This document shows positions 7,291 through 15,821 of a stretch of DNA of 38,065 bases, one piece after another. Below the pieces are notes generated by a model, which ran no database searches, was not told where the DNA came from, and saw nothing but the letters and a program-made list of their open reading frames with translations. Position 1 is the stretch's first letter. Each line of letters starts with the position of its first letter. This DNA comes from Terriglobia bacterium (GTDB taxonomy: Bacteria; Acidobacteriota; Terriglobia; Terriglobales; Acidobacteriaceae), in NCBI GenBank assembly GCA_020073185.1, contig JAIQFT010000038.1, positions 1 through 38,065 of the forward strand, given 5' to 3'. A program made the translations under genes and the position numbers.

Positions 7291-8643
7291 TCCACCAATC
7301 CCGAAACCGCGCTCGAGTTCAGCGCCTCCGCCGCAGAGCGCATCTCACCCTCCGCCTACTGGCGCCTGGTACGCGGCAACCGCAACTTCCGCCGCCTCTG
7401 GCTGGCGCAGATCGTTAGCGAAATCGGCGACTGGTTCTACACCGTCACCCTGTACACGCTGCTGCTGCAATTCACCGGACGCGCGCAATCCGTCGGCCTC
7501 GCCCTGGTTCTGCAAGTCCTGCCGCAAACGCTGGTCGGCCCCTCCGCCGGCGTGGTCAACGACCGCGTTCGCCGCAAACGCGTCATGATTACCGCCGACC
7601 TGCTCCGCGCCGGCATTGTCCTGTCGATGTTGCTCGTCCGCTCGCGCTCCACCGTCTGGTTGATTTACCCGCTGCTGGTGATGGAAACCGTCGCCGCCGC
7701 CTTCTTCGAGCCCGCGCGCAACTCCGTCATTCCCAACATCACCCGGCGCGAAGAGGTCATCGTCGCCAACACGCTGTCGTCCATCACCTGGTCATTCGAC
7801 CTCGCCGTCGGGGCCACGCTCGGCGGCATCGTCGCCGTTTTCCTCGGGCGTGAAGCCGTGTTCATCCTCAATGCGCTTTCCTTCGTCGCCTCCGCTCTGC
7901 TCATCGGCGGCATGAGATTTCACGAGCCCCACGCCGCCGGACTGCCACGCCTGCGCCCGCGCGAGGTAGTGGATTTCTCGCCCATGATGGAAGGTCTGCG
8001 CTACCTGCAAGATCGCCCGCGCCTGCTCGCCACCGTACTGGTGAAGGGCGGCCTCGGCCTGATGATCGGCGCCACCTGGATCATCTACACCATCCTCGGC
8101 GAGCGCGAATTCTCCCTCCGCTTCGGCGGCTCCGCCGGCCAAGCTGCCATGCTCGGAATGGGTGTCCTGATCGGTGCGCGCGGCATCGGCGCCCTGCTCG
8201 GCCCGCTCATCGGCGCCACCTGGGCCGGTCAGCGCGACTCCCGCCTTCGCCGCGGCATTCTCTTCGGATTCATTGCCGCCGCCTGCGGCGTGGGCTCGAT
8301 CTCCGTCGCGCCCAACGTCTGGATCGCAATGCTCTGCGTCATCGTCGCCCACTGCGGCGGCTCCATCATTTGGACTTTCTCGACCACCCTGCTCCAGCTC
8401 TACAGCGACGACCAATTCCGCGGGCGCGTCTTCTCCGCCGACCTCGGCATTTGCATGGCCACCATCTCCCTCACCGCCTGGGCCGCTTCCGCCGCCATTG
8501 ACGCCGCCATCCCCGTGCGCCTCCTTGCGGCCATCACCGGCGCCGCCATCCTCATCCCCGCCGGCGCCTGGGCACTCGCCCAGCGTTTCTGGAAATCGAG
8601 TCTCTCGGTGGATTCCTCCATCCGTCGTTCACCTGCAGACTGA
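7288..8643 (+). CDS. MFS transporter (EntS/MFS_3-like exporter)
   Basis: A membrane protein of about 450 residues with roughly 12 hydrophobic helices. The N-terminal half shows RNFRRLWLAQIVSEIGDWFYTVTL, typical of MFS exporters related to EntS/BacE. A motif A-like loop GVVNDRVRRKRVMITADLLRAG follows helix 2, and then FFEPARNSVIPNI, a signature of this subgroup. It sits in the inner membrane and probably exports a small molecule; the substrate is unknown. The frame is open from TTG 7231, but the first 19 codons lie in short-repeat DNA and give an odd N-terminus. TTG 7288 (STNPETALEF...) is therefore preferred. No strong ribosome site is seen, so the start is uncertain. Confidence 0.83.
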   Translation: MSTNPETALEFSASAAERISPSAYWRLVRGNRNFRRLWLAQIVSEIGDWFYTVTLYTLLLQFTGRAQSVGLALVLQVLPQTLVGPSAGVVNDRVRRKRVMITADLLRAGIVLSMLLVRSRSTVWLIYPLLVMETVAAAFFEPARNSVIPNITRREEVIVANTLSSITWSFDLAVGATLGGIVAVFLGREAVFILNALSFVASALLIGGMRFHEPHAAGLPRLRPREVVDFSPMMEGLRYLQDRPRLLATVLVKGGLGLMIGATWIIYTILGEREFSLRFGGSAGQAAMLGMGVLIGARGIGALLGPLIGATWAGQRDSRLRRGILFGFIAAACGVGSISVAPNVWIAMLCVIVAHCGGSIIWTFSTTLLQLYSDDQFRGRVFSADLGICMATISLTAWAASAAIDAAIPVRLLAAITGAAILIPAGAWALAQRFWKSSLSVDSSIRRSPAD

Positions 8644-8644
8644 T

Positions 8645-8677
8645 CGACCGAAAGACCGATAGACCGGCGGACCGCCT
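8645..8677 (+). repeat. Short tandem motif GACCG(A/G)
   Basis: GACCG recurs at an 8-10 bp period (GACCGAAA, GACCGATA, GACCGGCG, GACCG), directly between the MFS stop and a TATAAT box. It is another example of short-period intergenic DNA. Confidence 0.4.
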
Positions 8678-8682
8678 GACCA

Positions 8683-8688
8683 TATAAT
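8683..8688 (+). promoter_or_regulatory. -10-like hexamer TATAAT
   Basis: A perfect TATAAT followed by CCGCCCC, 14 bases before the GTG at 8703. The CCGC(G/C)CC extension recurs after TAGAAT at 28788 and 29638. Confidence 0.5.
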
Positions 8689-8702
8689 CCGCCCCATCCC
8701 TC

Positions 8703-9947
8703 GTGACCACAGCCTCGGCCACCGCGCCTGCTTCCCCGCAACTCGCAACCCCGCGCCTCTCCCGCATCCTCACCCTGGTGCTCGCCTGGCGCGTCGTGCT
8801 TTTGTTGACCTTTGCCGCTTGCGCGCATTTCCTCCCCGCGCAGCCCGACGAAATCGCCTTCACCACCAACCACGAGCCACAGATCGAAGCCGCCATGCGC
8901 TCGCCGGGCACCGGCGCTGTCCGCTGGGACGCCTACTACTACCTCCACATCTCCGCCCACGGTTATCGGGCCGACGAACCCCGCGACTTCGCCTTCTTCC
9001 CGCTCTTTCCACTCGCCGTCGCCGCATTGCATCGTCTCGGGCTACCGCTGATCGCCGCCGGACTCCTGCTCAACCTCATCGCCACCGCGCTCGCCGCTGT
9101 CTTCCTCTACCTCCTCGCGCTCGATTACACCCGCGACGACCTCAAGGCACAGCGCGCCGTCCTCCTCTTCCTGGTATTCCCCTCGGCCTACTTCCTCGCC
9201 GCCTATTACGCCGAAGCCGTTTTCTGCGCGCTCGGTTTCGCGGCGTTCTACCTTGCACGCCGCCGCCGCTGGTTCGCCGCCAACATCCTGCTCGGGCTGC
9301 TCACCGCATCGCGCCCGCCGGCCTTCTGTTTTGTGCTAGCTATCGCCGCAGAATTTCTGCTCAGCCAGTGGCACAGGTCTCCGACGCGTGACGGAGCAAT
9401 GGGGAGATTGGGGAAGGTGGGGCGCGGATCTCCGGCCGGTGTTCTTCACAGCGCGCTCTCATTTTTTCTTGCCCCGCTCGGCCTGGTCGCTCACTTCGTC
9501 TACCTGCACGACCGCTGGGGAGACGCGCTGCTCTACACTCGCGTCCTGGGAAAATACTGGCGACACACGCAATGGACTCCGAACCTGCTGCGCCCGCTCT
9601 GGACCACAGCACAAAGCGCCGCAGCCCACGGCCACTTCGATTTCTGGACCGAAGCCATCCACCTCTGGACCGTCCTTGCCTGCACCCTCGCGGCGCTCAT
9701 CATTCTCCTCCACGCCGCGCGCCGTCTTCCCATCAGCTACTCCGTGCTGCTTGCCTCCACGCTCGTCGTGACGCTCTCCTCCGGAACCCTCGTCTCGGCG
9801 CACCGCTACCTCCTGCCGCTCTTCCCCCTCTACCTCGTCCTCGCCGACGAACTCTCCACCCTGCGCCGCCGCGCCTGGCTCGCCACCTCCGCCGCGCTCA
9901 TGACGTTCCTCCTCGCCGCCTTCGTCAATTTCCGATTCACCGGGTGA
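8703..9947 (+). CDS. PIG-V-like GT-C mannosyltransferase family protein
   Basis: A 414-residue polytopic membrane protein. After the first helix it carries RWDAYYYLHISAHGY (73-88) and FAFFPLFPLAVAAL (97-110), then FPSAYFLAAYYAEAVF. These are hallmarks of the PIG-V / GPI mannosyltransferase 2 family, whose WD pair (Trp75-Asp76) sits in the first outer loop. Eukaryotic PIG-V adds mannose from dolichol-P-mannose. Bacterial relatives presumably use a polyprenyl-phosphate sugar to modify a lipid or protein; the acceptor is unknown. The start is GTG 8703, supported by TATAAT at 8683. A charged insert (about residues 222-245) interrupts the middle. It is convergent with the racemase gene. Confidence 0.8.
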   Translation: MTTASATAPASPQLATPRLSRILTLVLAWRVVLLLTFAACAHFLPAQPDEIAFTTNHEPQIEAAMRSPGTGAVRWDAYYYLHISAHGYRADEPRDFAFFPLFPLAVAALHRLGLPLIAAGLLLNLIATALAAVFLYLLALDYTRDDLKAQRAVLLFLVFPSAYFLAAYYAEAVFCALGFAAFYLARRRRWFAANILLGLLTASRPPAFCFVLAIAAEFLLSQWHRSPTRDGAMGRLGKVGRGSPAGVLHSALSFFLAPLGLVAHFVYLHDRWGDALLYTRVLGKYWRHTQWTPNLLRPLWTTAQSAAAHGHFDFWTEAIHLWTVLACTLAALIILLHAARRLPISYSVLLASTLVVTLSSGTLVSAHRYLLPLFPLYLVLADELSTLRRRAWLATSAALMTFLLAAFVNFRFTG

Positions 9948-9996
9948 CCGCTCGACGTGACAAAGACTTTCACTTTGTCCCCACAAAATAACGGGT

Positions 9997-10075
9997 GTCA
10001 TCCTGAGCGAGGACGCGCCAACTAACCAGCACGCCCAGCTTGGGCGTGCGGGTTGGCGCGTCCGAGTCGAAGGAC
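9997..10075 (+). repeat. Long hairpin of the GTCATCCTGAGC repeat type between convergent genes
   Basis: The unit begins GTGTCATCCTGAGCGA. It contains a 12-bp perfect stem GGACGCGCCAAC/GTTGGCGCGTCC (10011-10022, 10052-10063), and inside that a 9-bp stem GCACGCCCA/TGGGCGTGC (10029-10037, 10041-10049). It ends with GTCGAAGGACCTG. It lies between convergent genes and could end transcription in both directions, although it lacks a T tract. A second unit starting with the same word lies inverted at 22553-22594. Confidence 0.7.
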
Positions 10076-10122
10076 CTGCTTTTCTCCAACCCTCCGCACG
10101 GTCTGCGTTGATCTTTTTTCGC

Positions 10123-10821
10123 TCACAACTCACAACTCGCCCGTAGCGCAGCCCTCGCCAGCAACCGCGTCGAATCCAGCACCGGCAGCGGCGAATTCTC
10201 GTTATTCACCAGCAATGGAATCTCCGTGCACCCCAGCACCACGGCGTCGCACCCGCGCCGCTTCAGGCTTTCGATGACCTGCTGAAAATAACTCAGCGCC
10301 TCCGGCGTAAACCTGGCGCGCACCAACTCGTCAAAAATGATCCGGTTGATCTCCTCGCGCTCGTCGTCCTTCGGCCGCAGCCACCCGATGCCCCGCTTCT
10401 CCAGCTCCTGCGGATACACGCTGCTCTCCACCAGGTATTTCGTCCCCGTGATCCCCAACTGCCGGTACCCGCGCCGGATCGCTTCAGTGCCTACCGCACC
10501 TGCGATATGGAGCCACGGCAGCGGCGAGCGCGGCCGCACCAGAGGCATTGCCTGGTGAATCGTATTGTCCGGGCAGATCAGAAACTCCGCGCCGCACTTC
10601 GCCAGCTTCTCCGCCGACGACAGCATCAACTCCGCCACGCCTTGCCAGTTCTTCTCGTCGATGCACTTCATGTACTCGGCCAGCGAGTGCGTGTGCATCG
10701 ACACCTCGGGATGATCGTGTTTGCCCATCATCTCCTCGGCCTCGACACAAATCGTGCGATAGCACAGCGCCGCGCCTTCCGCGCTGCAGGCCACGATTCC
10801 GATATGTTTTGCCTTGCTCAT
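10123..10821 (-). CDS. Aspartate/glutamate racemase family protein
   Basis: A 232-residue cytosolic enzyme of the Asp/Glu racemase superfamily. It has two active-site cysteines in their usual motifs: Cys83 in FLICPDNTIH and Cys198 in AVVLGCTEIPLL. The N-terminus KHIGIVACSAEGAALCYRTI is the first strand and substrate loop. These enzymes use the cysteine pair for cofactor-free inversion at the alpha carbon. Motif details are closer to aspartate racemase than to glutamate racemase MurI, but the substrate is inferred. It supplies a D-amino acid or handles a related acid. It is 53 bases downstream of the M1-like peptidase gene on the same strand, with a small CAATTCTG tandem repeat between. Confidence 0.85.
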   Translation of the reverse strand: MSKAKHIGIVACSAEGAALCYRTICVEAEEMMGKHDHPEVSMHTHSLAEYMKCIDEKNWQGVAELMLSSAEKLAKCGAEFLICPDNTIHQAMPLVRPRSPLPWLHIAGAVGTEAIRRGYRQLGITGTKYLVESSVYPQELEKRGIGWLRPKDDEREEINRIIFDELVRARFTPEALSYFQQVIESLKRRGCDAVVLGCTEIPLLVNNENSPLPVLDSTRLLARAALRASCEL

Positions 10822-10834
10822 GCCTTGAATCCGT

Positions 10835-10856
10835 CAATTCTGCAATTCTGCAATTC
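10835..10856 (+). repeat. Tandem CAATTCTG repeat
   Basis: CAATTC at 10835, 10843 and 10851, exactly 8 bp apart. It lies in the gap between two minus-strand genes. Confidence 0.5.
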
Positions 10857-10874
10857 GAAAATTGTCGGCGGTTC

Positions 10875-13388
10875 TTACCTCGTCAACACCGTCCCATACG
10901 GATCCAGCACCACGTTCTTCGCCCCCGCCGGTGCATGCAAACGGAACTCGCTCTCTTTGCCGTCGGCGAACACATATCCCAGCAGCGCCTGACGCCCTCG
11001 CACCGAGGCGTACACCGGCACCGCCGTTACCAGATCATCGGTCGCTTCTTTCTGCAGGATCGTGCCCGTCACCACCGCGCCCGCACCCTGCTTGCGGATT
11101 TTGACGTTCTTCGTTTCCAGCTTCGGGATGGCCATCCCGTTGACCCACGATTCATAGAACCACTGCAGCGACTTGCTTCCCTCGTAGCGCAGCGACTCCG
11201 GCATTTCCTCCTCCATGGCGCGCAGGAAATCCGCCGTCGACATTTCCTTCCCGGCAAACCGGTCGCGTAATGTCCGCAGCGCGCGCAGGAACGGCTCGCC
11301 TTCCTTCTTCTGACCCGGCGCATCCCGCATCATGGTGCGCAGCATGTGCATCAGCCACGCGCCGCGCCCGTAGCTGACCACGTCAAACCCATCCGGGAAA
11401 TGCGACGACGACAACCTCAGGCCCAGCGTCACCGGCCCGGCATGTGCGTATTCCTCGTCCTCGGCATTTTTCGACAGCAGCTCCGCCCGGTAGTCCTGCA
11501 GCATCTGCTTGCAGTCCGCCGGGCGCTCTTTCTCCAGCGCCAGGATCGCGGAGTAGTTTGCCAGCGCCTCCACCAGCCACTGGTCGCGATAGGTTTTCCA
11601 ACCGATCAGGTCGCCCCACCACTGGTGTGCCGTCTCGTGCGCCTGCATGAAGCCGCTGAACTGCAGCGCCGCCATCGGCCCAACCCGTGCCTGCCGCAAC
11701 TGCTCCGGGGTGAGAAACGCGTAGCTGGAAAGGAACACCAGTCCCGGCCAGCCTTGGCTGCTGCGGCCCGGCATCTGCGACAGCGCCAGCGAGCTGTAGG
11801 GAAACGCTCCGAAGCTGCGCGAGAAAAAATCAATCTCGCGCGCCGACCTCTGCGCCACCTCTTCCGCCTTCGTCTTGGGCGCGGGAGCCGGACGCGCCAT
11901 CACGATCACTGGCGGCAGCCGCGGATCGCGTCGCGGCGACGGTGGCTGGATGGGCAAGATCACCGCCGGCCGCTGGGCTCCGAACGTGCTCTCCATGGCC
12001 GCCGTCGCGTACGCTTCCACCCGCACGCCGCCGGCGCTGGCGCTGGCCACCGAGTAACGCCCCAGGTTGAATCCCGCCACCGGGATGGGCCGCTCCGCAA
12101 CGTAGTGTGCAACCTGCTCTCCCGCGGCGTGCTCATGCGACACCAGCTTGCCAGTCGCCACCAGCGTCCATTCCTGCGGATAGTGGAATTCCAGGTCGTA
12201 ATCGGCCATCGTCAACCCACGGTTGGGATACCACACGCCGCGCGCTCCCACGTACAGCAGCCCGCCACCCGCGTCCGACAAGACATTTCCCGCGTAGGTA
12301 AACTTCAACCGCAACTTCTGGCCCCTGCGCAGCGGCTCCGGAAACAATACCGCCGCCACGTCGTTGCCGCGACGCGCCAGTGCGCTGCCCTCGATGGCTT
12401 CGTTCTGCAGGAACTCCACTGGCTTTCCGTCTGCTTCCACCGCCGTCAGCTTCAGGTAGCGCGACAGTTCGAAGAACTCAATCCTCTCTCCTCCCTGCTG
12501 CACCTCAATATCGAGCTGCGCCTCCGCCGCCAGCACGTGCGGTGGCTCGATCCTCGCCTTCACCGTGTACTTCGTAACTTTCAGCGCGGATGTCCCACCC
12601 CTGTCACCTCCCGGGTTTGGCGCCGGGGTTTTCTCGATTGCGTCTGAACCCCTGGACCTCGCCGACCTCATCGGAAACGAACACAATACGTCGTAATACC
12701 CCGTTCCTCCCGCGTACGTCAGCTTCAGCACCGCGATCTGTTCGGCGCTCAGCGTGTCGAAATAAACGTCGAACACGCCCAGCTTCACGCCCTGCAGGCG
12801 CGCGCGAAACAGGCGGTCTTCCCCATCCGTCGGCTGGTTCAGATAAGAGGTCATCAGACGCAGCGCGTCCGCCTCCGCCAGCGTGCGCACCACCTTGTCG
12901 TATTTTTCGACGAAGGCCTGCGCCTCCTCCTCCGGACGCAGCGCCGGCTTCAGTTCCTCCGCCGTGTTGTCGTTGAATCGGAAGTACGCGTTGGTGAACT
13001 TCTCTTCCAGCACCGCCGCACCGGTGAACAGGGCCAGCGAGCCGCGCTCCGCCAAGTCAGGCGGAATCAGCAGCACTTCACCCTCGCCCTCGAAGAACGC
13101 GCCCGTGATCTTTCCGTCCACCGCGCGCACAAACGCCAGCGTGCCGTCGTCGAGCGTGATGTGCAGGTCTTCGCGGTCGATGGCCGCGTCGCGCACGTTG
13201 TACACCGCCGCCGGATCCAGCCCCACCGCGCGCAGTTTGCGGTAGAGCGCCAGGCCCGCGCCGGGCGCCGACGCGGTTTCACGCGCGGTGGGCGCCGCCG
13301 GCGCCGACGTCGCCGGCTGCGGGGCGTTGGCGCCCGTCTGCGCCCAGGCGCCGCAGGCGACCAGCAGCAGGCACCAAAGTCCCGGCAC
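10875..13388 (-). CDS. Secreted M1-family aminopeptidase-like protein
   Basis: An 837-residue protein with a signal peptide (MPGLWCLLLVACGAWAQ). A long N-terminal region of its own type (about 30-270) precedes an M1-like beta domain. The catalytic domain has HETAHQWWGDLIGW at 584-597 and Glu607 in WLVEALANY, a perfect HExxH-x18-E zinc site. The usual GxMEN exopeptidase motif is missing: the matching strand reads SSQGWPGLVFLSSYAF. The usual NEG/GEG is VEA. Peptidase activity is therefore likely but aminopeptidase specificity is doubtful. The frame is open to ATG 13505, but that would overlap the divergent gene. GTG 13388 gives a clean signal peptide and leaves room for a shared promoter. Cytoplasmic removal of the signal peptide would place it in the periplasm. 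Confidence 0.8.
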   Translation of the reverse strand: MPGLWCLLLVACGAWAQTGANAPQPATSAPAAPTARETASAPGAGLALYRKLRAVGLDPAAVYNVRDAAIDREDLHITLDDGTLAFVRAVDGKITGAFFEGEGEVLLIPPDLAERGSLALFTGAAVLEEKFTNAYFRFNDNTAEELKPALRPEEEAQAFVEKYDKVVRTLAEADALRLMTSYLNQPTDGEDRLFRARLQGVKLGVFDVYFDTLSAEQIAVLKLTYAGGTGYYDVLCSFPMRSARSRGSDAIEKTPAPNPGGDRGGTSALKVTKYTVKARIEPPHVLAAEAQLDIEVQQGGERIEFFELSRYLKLTAVEADGKPVEFLQNEAIEGSALARRGNDVAAVLFPEPLRRGQKLRLKFTYAGNVLSDAGGGLLYVGARGVWYPNRGLTMADYDLEFHYPQEWTLVATGKLVSHEHAAGEQVAHYVAERPIPVAGFNLGRYSVASASAGGVRVEAYATAAMESTFGAQRPAVILPIQPPSPRRDPRLPPVIVMARPAPAPKTKAEEVAQRSAREIDFFSRSFGAFPYSSLALSQMPGRSSQGWPGLVFLSSYAFLTPEQLRQARVGPMAALQFSGFMQAHETAHQWWGDLIGWKTYRDQWLVEALANYSAILALEKERPADCKQMLQDYRAELLSKNAEDEEYAHAGPVTLGLRLSSSHFPDGFDVVSYGRGAWLMHMLRTMMRDAPGQKKEGEPFLRALRTLRDRFAGKEMSTADFLRAMEEEMPESLRYEGSKSLQWFYESWVNGMAIPKLETKNVKIRKQGAGAVVTGTILQKEATDDLVTAVPVYASVRGRQALLGYVFADGKESEFRLHAPAGAKNVVLDPYGTVLTR

Positions 13389-13425
13389 CGCCGTGGTACT
13401 CGGCGCGCGGCAGCGGCAAAAAGCA

Positions 13426-13435
13426 ATGCTAGAAT
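13426..13435. promoter_or_regulatory. Overlapping divergent -10-like hexamers
   Basis: TAGCAT on the minus strand (13426-13431) and TAGAAT on the plus strand (13430-13435) overlap by two bases. They lie between the starts of the M1-like gene (13388) and the TPR peptidase gene (13444). The plus-strand box ends eight bases before the GTG, implying an almost leaderless message. Confidence 0.45.
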
Positions 13436-13443
13436 GCGCCAGC

Positions 13444-14856
13444 GTGCGAGCTTTCTGGATCATCGCCTTAATCACTTGTTCCGGCCTCGCTTCGGCGGAC
13501 ACCATCTATCTGAAGAACGGGCGGACCATCGCCGCCGACAAGGTCACCGTCAATGGTCCGCGCGTCTATTATGAGGTCGGCGAGGACACCTATGCCATTC
13601 CCAAGTCGATGGTCGACCGCATCGAATCCGGCGGGGAGCCCCCGCTTCGCTCCTCGTCTGGCGCGCCCGCCAAGCCCGCCGTGGTCCCCAATATCGCCGC
13701 CAGCATAGTCGGCTCCGACGCGGTCGCGCTCAAGATCATCAAGGACGGCCGCGTTGACACCGAAGCCCTGGCCCTGATCGAGCGCGCCGGCAATGCCGAT
13801 CAAACCGCCGCCGCCTACTTTCTCGCCGGACGCCACGAATACGAGCGCGGCGACCGCGAGCGCGCCCGCTACTACTTCGATCGCGCCCTCCCCTTCGCGC
13901 CGCAGAACGACGTGGTCCTGGTCAGCTATGCCGCCGTGTTGATTCAACTGGCCCGTCCCGCCGACGCCATTCCGCTTGCCGAACGCGCCACTCGCGCCGC
14001 GCCCAATTCCGCCGACGCTTGGATGATCCTCGGCTTCGCCCATTACTCGGCCGACCGCCTCGCGCCCGCCATCGCCGCCTGGAAGCGCTCGCTCGTCCTG
14101 CGCCCCGAAGACAACGTCCGGAAATATCTCGCCCGCGCGCAGCGCGAACTCGCCGCCGAATCCGACTTCTCCCAGTCCGAGACCGGTCACTTCAGCATCC
14201 ACTACGAAGGCGCCACCACCTCCGCCAGCCTCCGCCAGCAAATCCAGGCGTCGCTCGAAAACGGCTACAACGACCTGGTGCGCGATCTCGGCATCTCGCC
14301 GCGTCAGAACATCTCCGTTTCCCTTTACACCAACCAGGCCTTCTTCGACGTCACCGAAGCTCCCGCCTGGATCGGCGCCATCAACGACGGCAAGCTGCGC
14401 ATTCCCATCCAGGGCCTCGCCTCCGTCACGCCGGAGCTGGCCCGCGTCCTCAAGCACGAAATCGCGCACTCCTTCATCAACCAGGCTTCCCGCGGACGCT
14501 GCCCGCAGTGGCTCAATGAAGGGATCGCGCAACTGGTCGAGCCCAAGTCGCTCGGCCCCATGCGCGGGCGCCGCCTCGCCGACCTCTACCGCGGCGGGCG
14601 CCAGATCCCGCTCGCCTTCCTCGAGAGCTCCTTCCTCAGCTTCTCGCCGTTTGAGGCCGTACTCGCCTACGACGAATCCCTCGCCGCTGCCGAGTACATC
14701 CACGACACCTACGGCATGTCCGAGCTGCGCTCCATCCTCGAGCGCCTGGGCGACGGCGCCTCCTCCGAAAGCGCCCTCCGCGTCACCATCCACTCCGGCT
14801 ACGCCGACCTCGAAGAACAACTGGCGCGGCATCTCTACCTGAAATACGGCAAGTAG
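13444..14856 (+). CDS. Secreted TPR protein with a peptidase MA-like zinc site
   Basis: A 470-residue protein with a signal peptide (VRAFWIIALITCSGLASA). A small N-terminal unit DTIYLKNGRTIAADKVTVNG...YAIPKSMVDRIE follows, of a type seen in many acidobacterial secreted proteins. Then come TPR-like helices (about 115-240), and a C-terminal gluzincin domain with HEIAH at 338-342 and Glu359 in QWLNEGIAQLVE. This fits peptidase MA-type enzymes. It probably acts in the periplasm; the substrate is unknown. The start is GTG 13444, just after a TAGAAT box; an in-frame ATG at 13426 is possible but lies over that box. It is divergent from the M1-like gene, so two gluzincins share one control region. 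Confidence 0.82.
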   Translation: MRAFWIIALITCSGLASADTIYLKNGRTIAADKVTVNGPRVYYEVGEDTYAIPKSMVDRIESGGEPPLRSSSGAPAKPAVVPNIAASIVGSDAVALKIIKDGRVDTEALALIERAGNADQTAAAYFLAGRHEYERGDRERARYYFDRALPFAPQNDVVLVSYAAVLIQLARPADAIPLAERATRAAPNSADAWMILGFAHYSADRLAPAIAAWKRSLVLRPEDNVRKYLARAQRELAAESDFSQSETGHFSIHYEGATTSASLRQQIQASLENGYNDLVRDLGISPRQNISVSLYTNQAFFDVTEAPAWIGAINDGKLRIPIQGLASVTPELARVLKHEIAHSFINQASRGRCPQWLNEGIAQLVEPKSLGPMRGRRLADLYRGGRQIPLAFLESSFLSFSPFEAVLAYDESLAAAEYIHDTYGMSELRSILERLGDGASSESALRVTIHSGYADLEEQLARHLYLKYGK

Positions 14857-14860
14857 CCGA

Positions 14861-14939
14861 GCCCGTTGTCCCCTACATCGAAGTCCGGGCCGCGCCGACT
14901 GCCAACTACGGTTATCGGCAGTCGGAACCAACAACGGGC
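14861..14939 (+). repeat. Nested inverted repeats downstream of the TPR peptidase
   Basis: The outer 9-bp arms are GCCCGTTGT/ACAACGGGC (14861-14869, 14931-14939). The inner 9-bp arms are CCGACTGCC/GGCAGTCGG (14895-14903, 14917-14925). A CCGACAACC short-period run follows at about 14943-14970. It may help end transcription; no T tract is present. Confidence 0.6.
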
Positions 14940-15005
14940 CGAACACCGGCACTGACAACCGACAACCACCTGTGTTAACTTTCCCGCACCTTCGACGGGG
15001 TACGA

Positions 15006-15821
15006 ATGAAGATTTTCTTCCGCAATCGCGCTCCGGCGCGCGAGCTTCGCAAGCCGGCGCCGGCCAAGTTTCCCGAGCTTCCCACCGTCCGCGTCGGCGC
15101 TCTGTACCGCGGCGCCCGCGTTGGCGGCGACTTCTTCGACTTCATCCAGGTGGGTTCCGCGCGCCTTCTCGTTCTCCTGCTCGACATCGCCGGCAAGCGC
15201 GACGAAGCCCTGAACATCGCCGCCGCCGTCCAGGACGTTTTCCACGGCGCCGCCGACATCTTCTACGCCGACGACGTCAACGAGCCCGTTGCCCTCATCA
15301 GCATGCTTCTCGACATCAACCGCGCCATCATGGACGCCGCCGGCGGCGTGCGTTGTGCTCCCGCTTTCCTCGCCTGCTACAACGAGGTTCTTGGCACCGT
15401 CTGCTACATCAACGCCGGGCACACGCCCGCCCTCCTCAAGGACCACGACGACATCAGCCCCCTCGAAGCCGGCGGCCTGCCGCTTGGCCTGTTCTCCCAC
15501 GCCACCCACGACGCGCAAATCTGCGCCATGCCGCTCGGCTCCTCCCTGATTATGGTTTCCCGCGGCCTGGTGGAAGCCAAGGGGCACAAAGAAGAGTTCG
15601 GCCTCGACCGCGTCAAGCAGGCGCTGCAGGAAGACCCGGGCCGCGACGCGAATCAGCTCTGCCGTAACGTCCTCTCCAGCGTCACCGAATTCCTCGAAAG
15701 CCAGCACAAGCATCGCCTGCTCGCCCGCGGCGAGCTCCAGATCGCCGAATCCGATCCCCTCGGCGACAACGACGCCACCACCCTCGCCCTGGTCCGCACT
15801 GCCGCCGCCACGGCGCCATGA
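15006..15821 (+). CDS. SpoIIE-type PP2C serine phosphatase
   Basis: A 271-residue protein that is essentially one SpoIIE/RsbU-type phosphatase domain. The metal-binding motif is RVGGDFFDF (Gly40-Gly41-Asp42), followed by VLLLDIAGKRDEA. Then come GTVCYINAGHTPALL (substrate strand), GGLPLGLF, LIMVSRGLVEAKG and the C-terminal DNDATTLALV. These enzymes dephosphorylate anti-sigma antagonists or similar proteins. No sensor domain is attached and no anti-sigma or antagonist gene lies nearby, so its pathway is unknown. The usual 'DGL/DGV' aspartate near MVS is replaced by RGL, so metal binding may be altered. ATG 15006 fits a weak ribosome site (GACGGGG). Confidence 0.84.
   Translation: MKIFFRNRAPARELRKPAPAKFPELPTVRVGALYRGARVGGDFFDFIQVGSARLLVLLLDIAGKRDEALNIAAAVQDVFHGAADIFYADDVNEPVALISMLLDINRAIMDAAGGVRCAPAFLACYNEVLGTVCYINAGHTPALLKDHDDISPLEAGGLPLGLFSHATHDAQICAMPLGSSLIMVSRGLVEAKGHKEEFGLDRVKQALQEDPGRDANQLCRNVLSSVTEFLESQHKHRLLARGELQIAESDPLGDNDATTLALVRTAAATAP

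Noticed and set aside
11346-12647. A 433-residue plus-strand frame
   Set aside because: It is antisense to the M1-like gene, very rich in Arg, His and Gln, with no domain.
13389-13505. Long N-terminus of the M1-like protein from ATG 13505
   Set aside because: It would overlap the divergent gene by more than 60 bases and bury the signal peptide; GTG 13388 fits better.
13468-14958. A 496-residue minus-strand frame
   Set aside because: It is antisense to the TPR peptidase gene, which has a signal peptide and zinc site.
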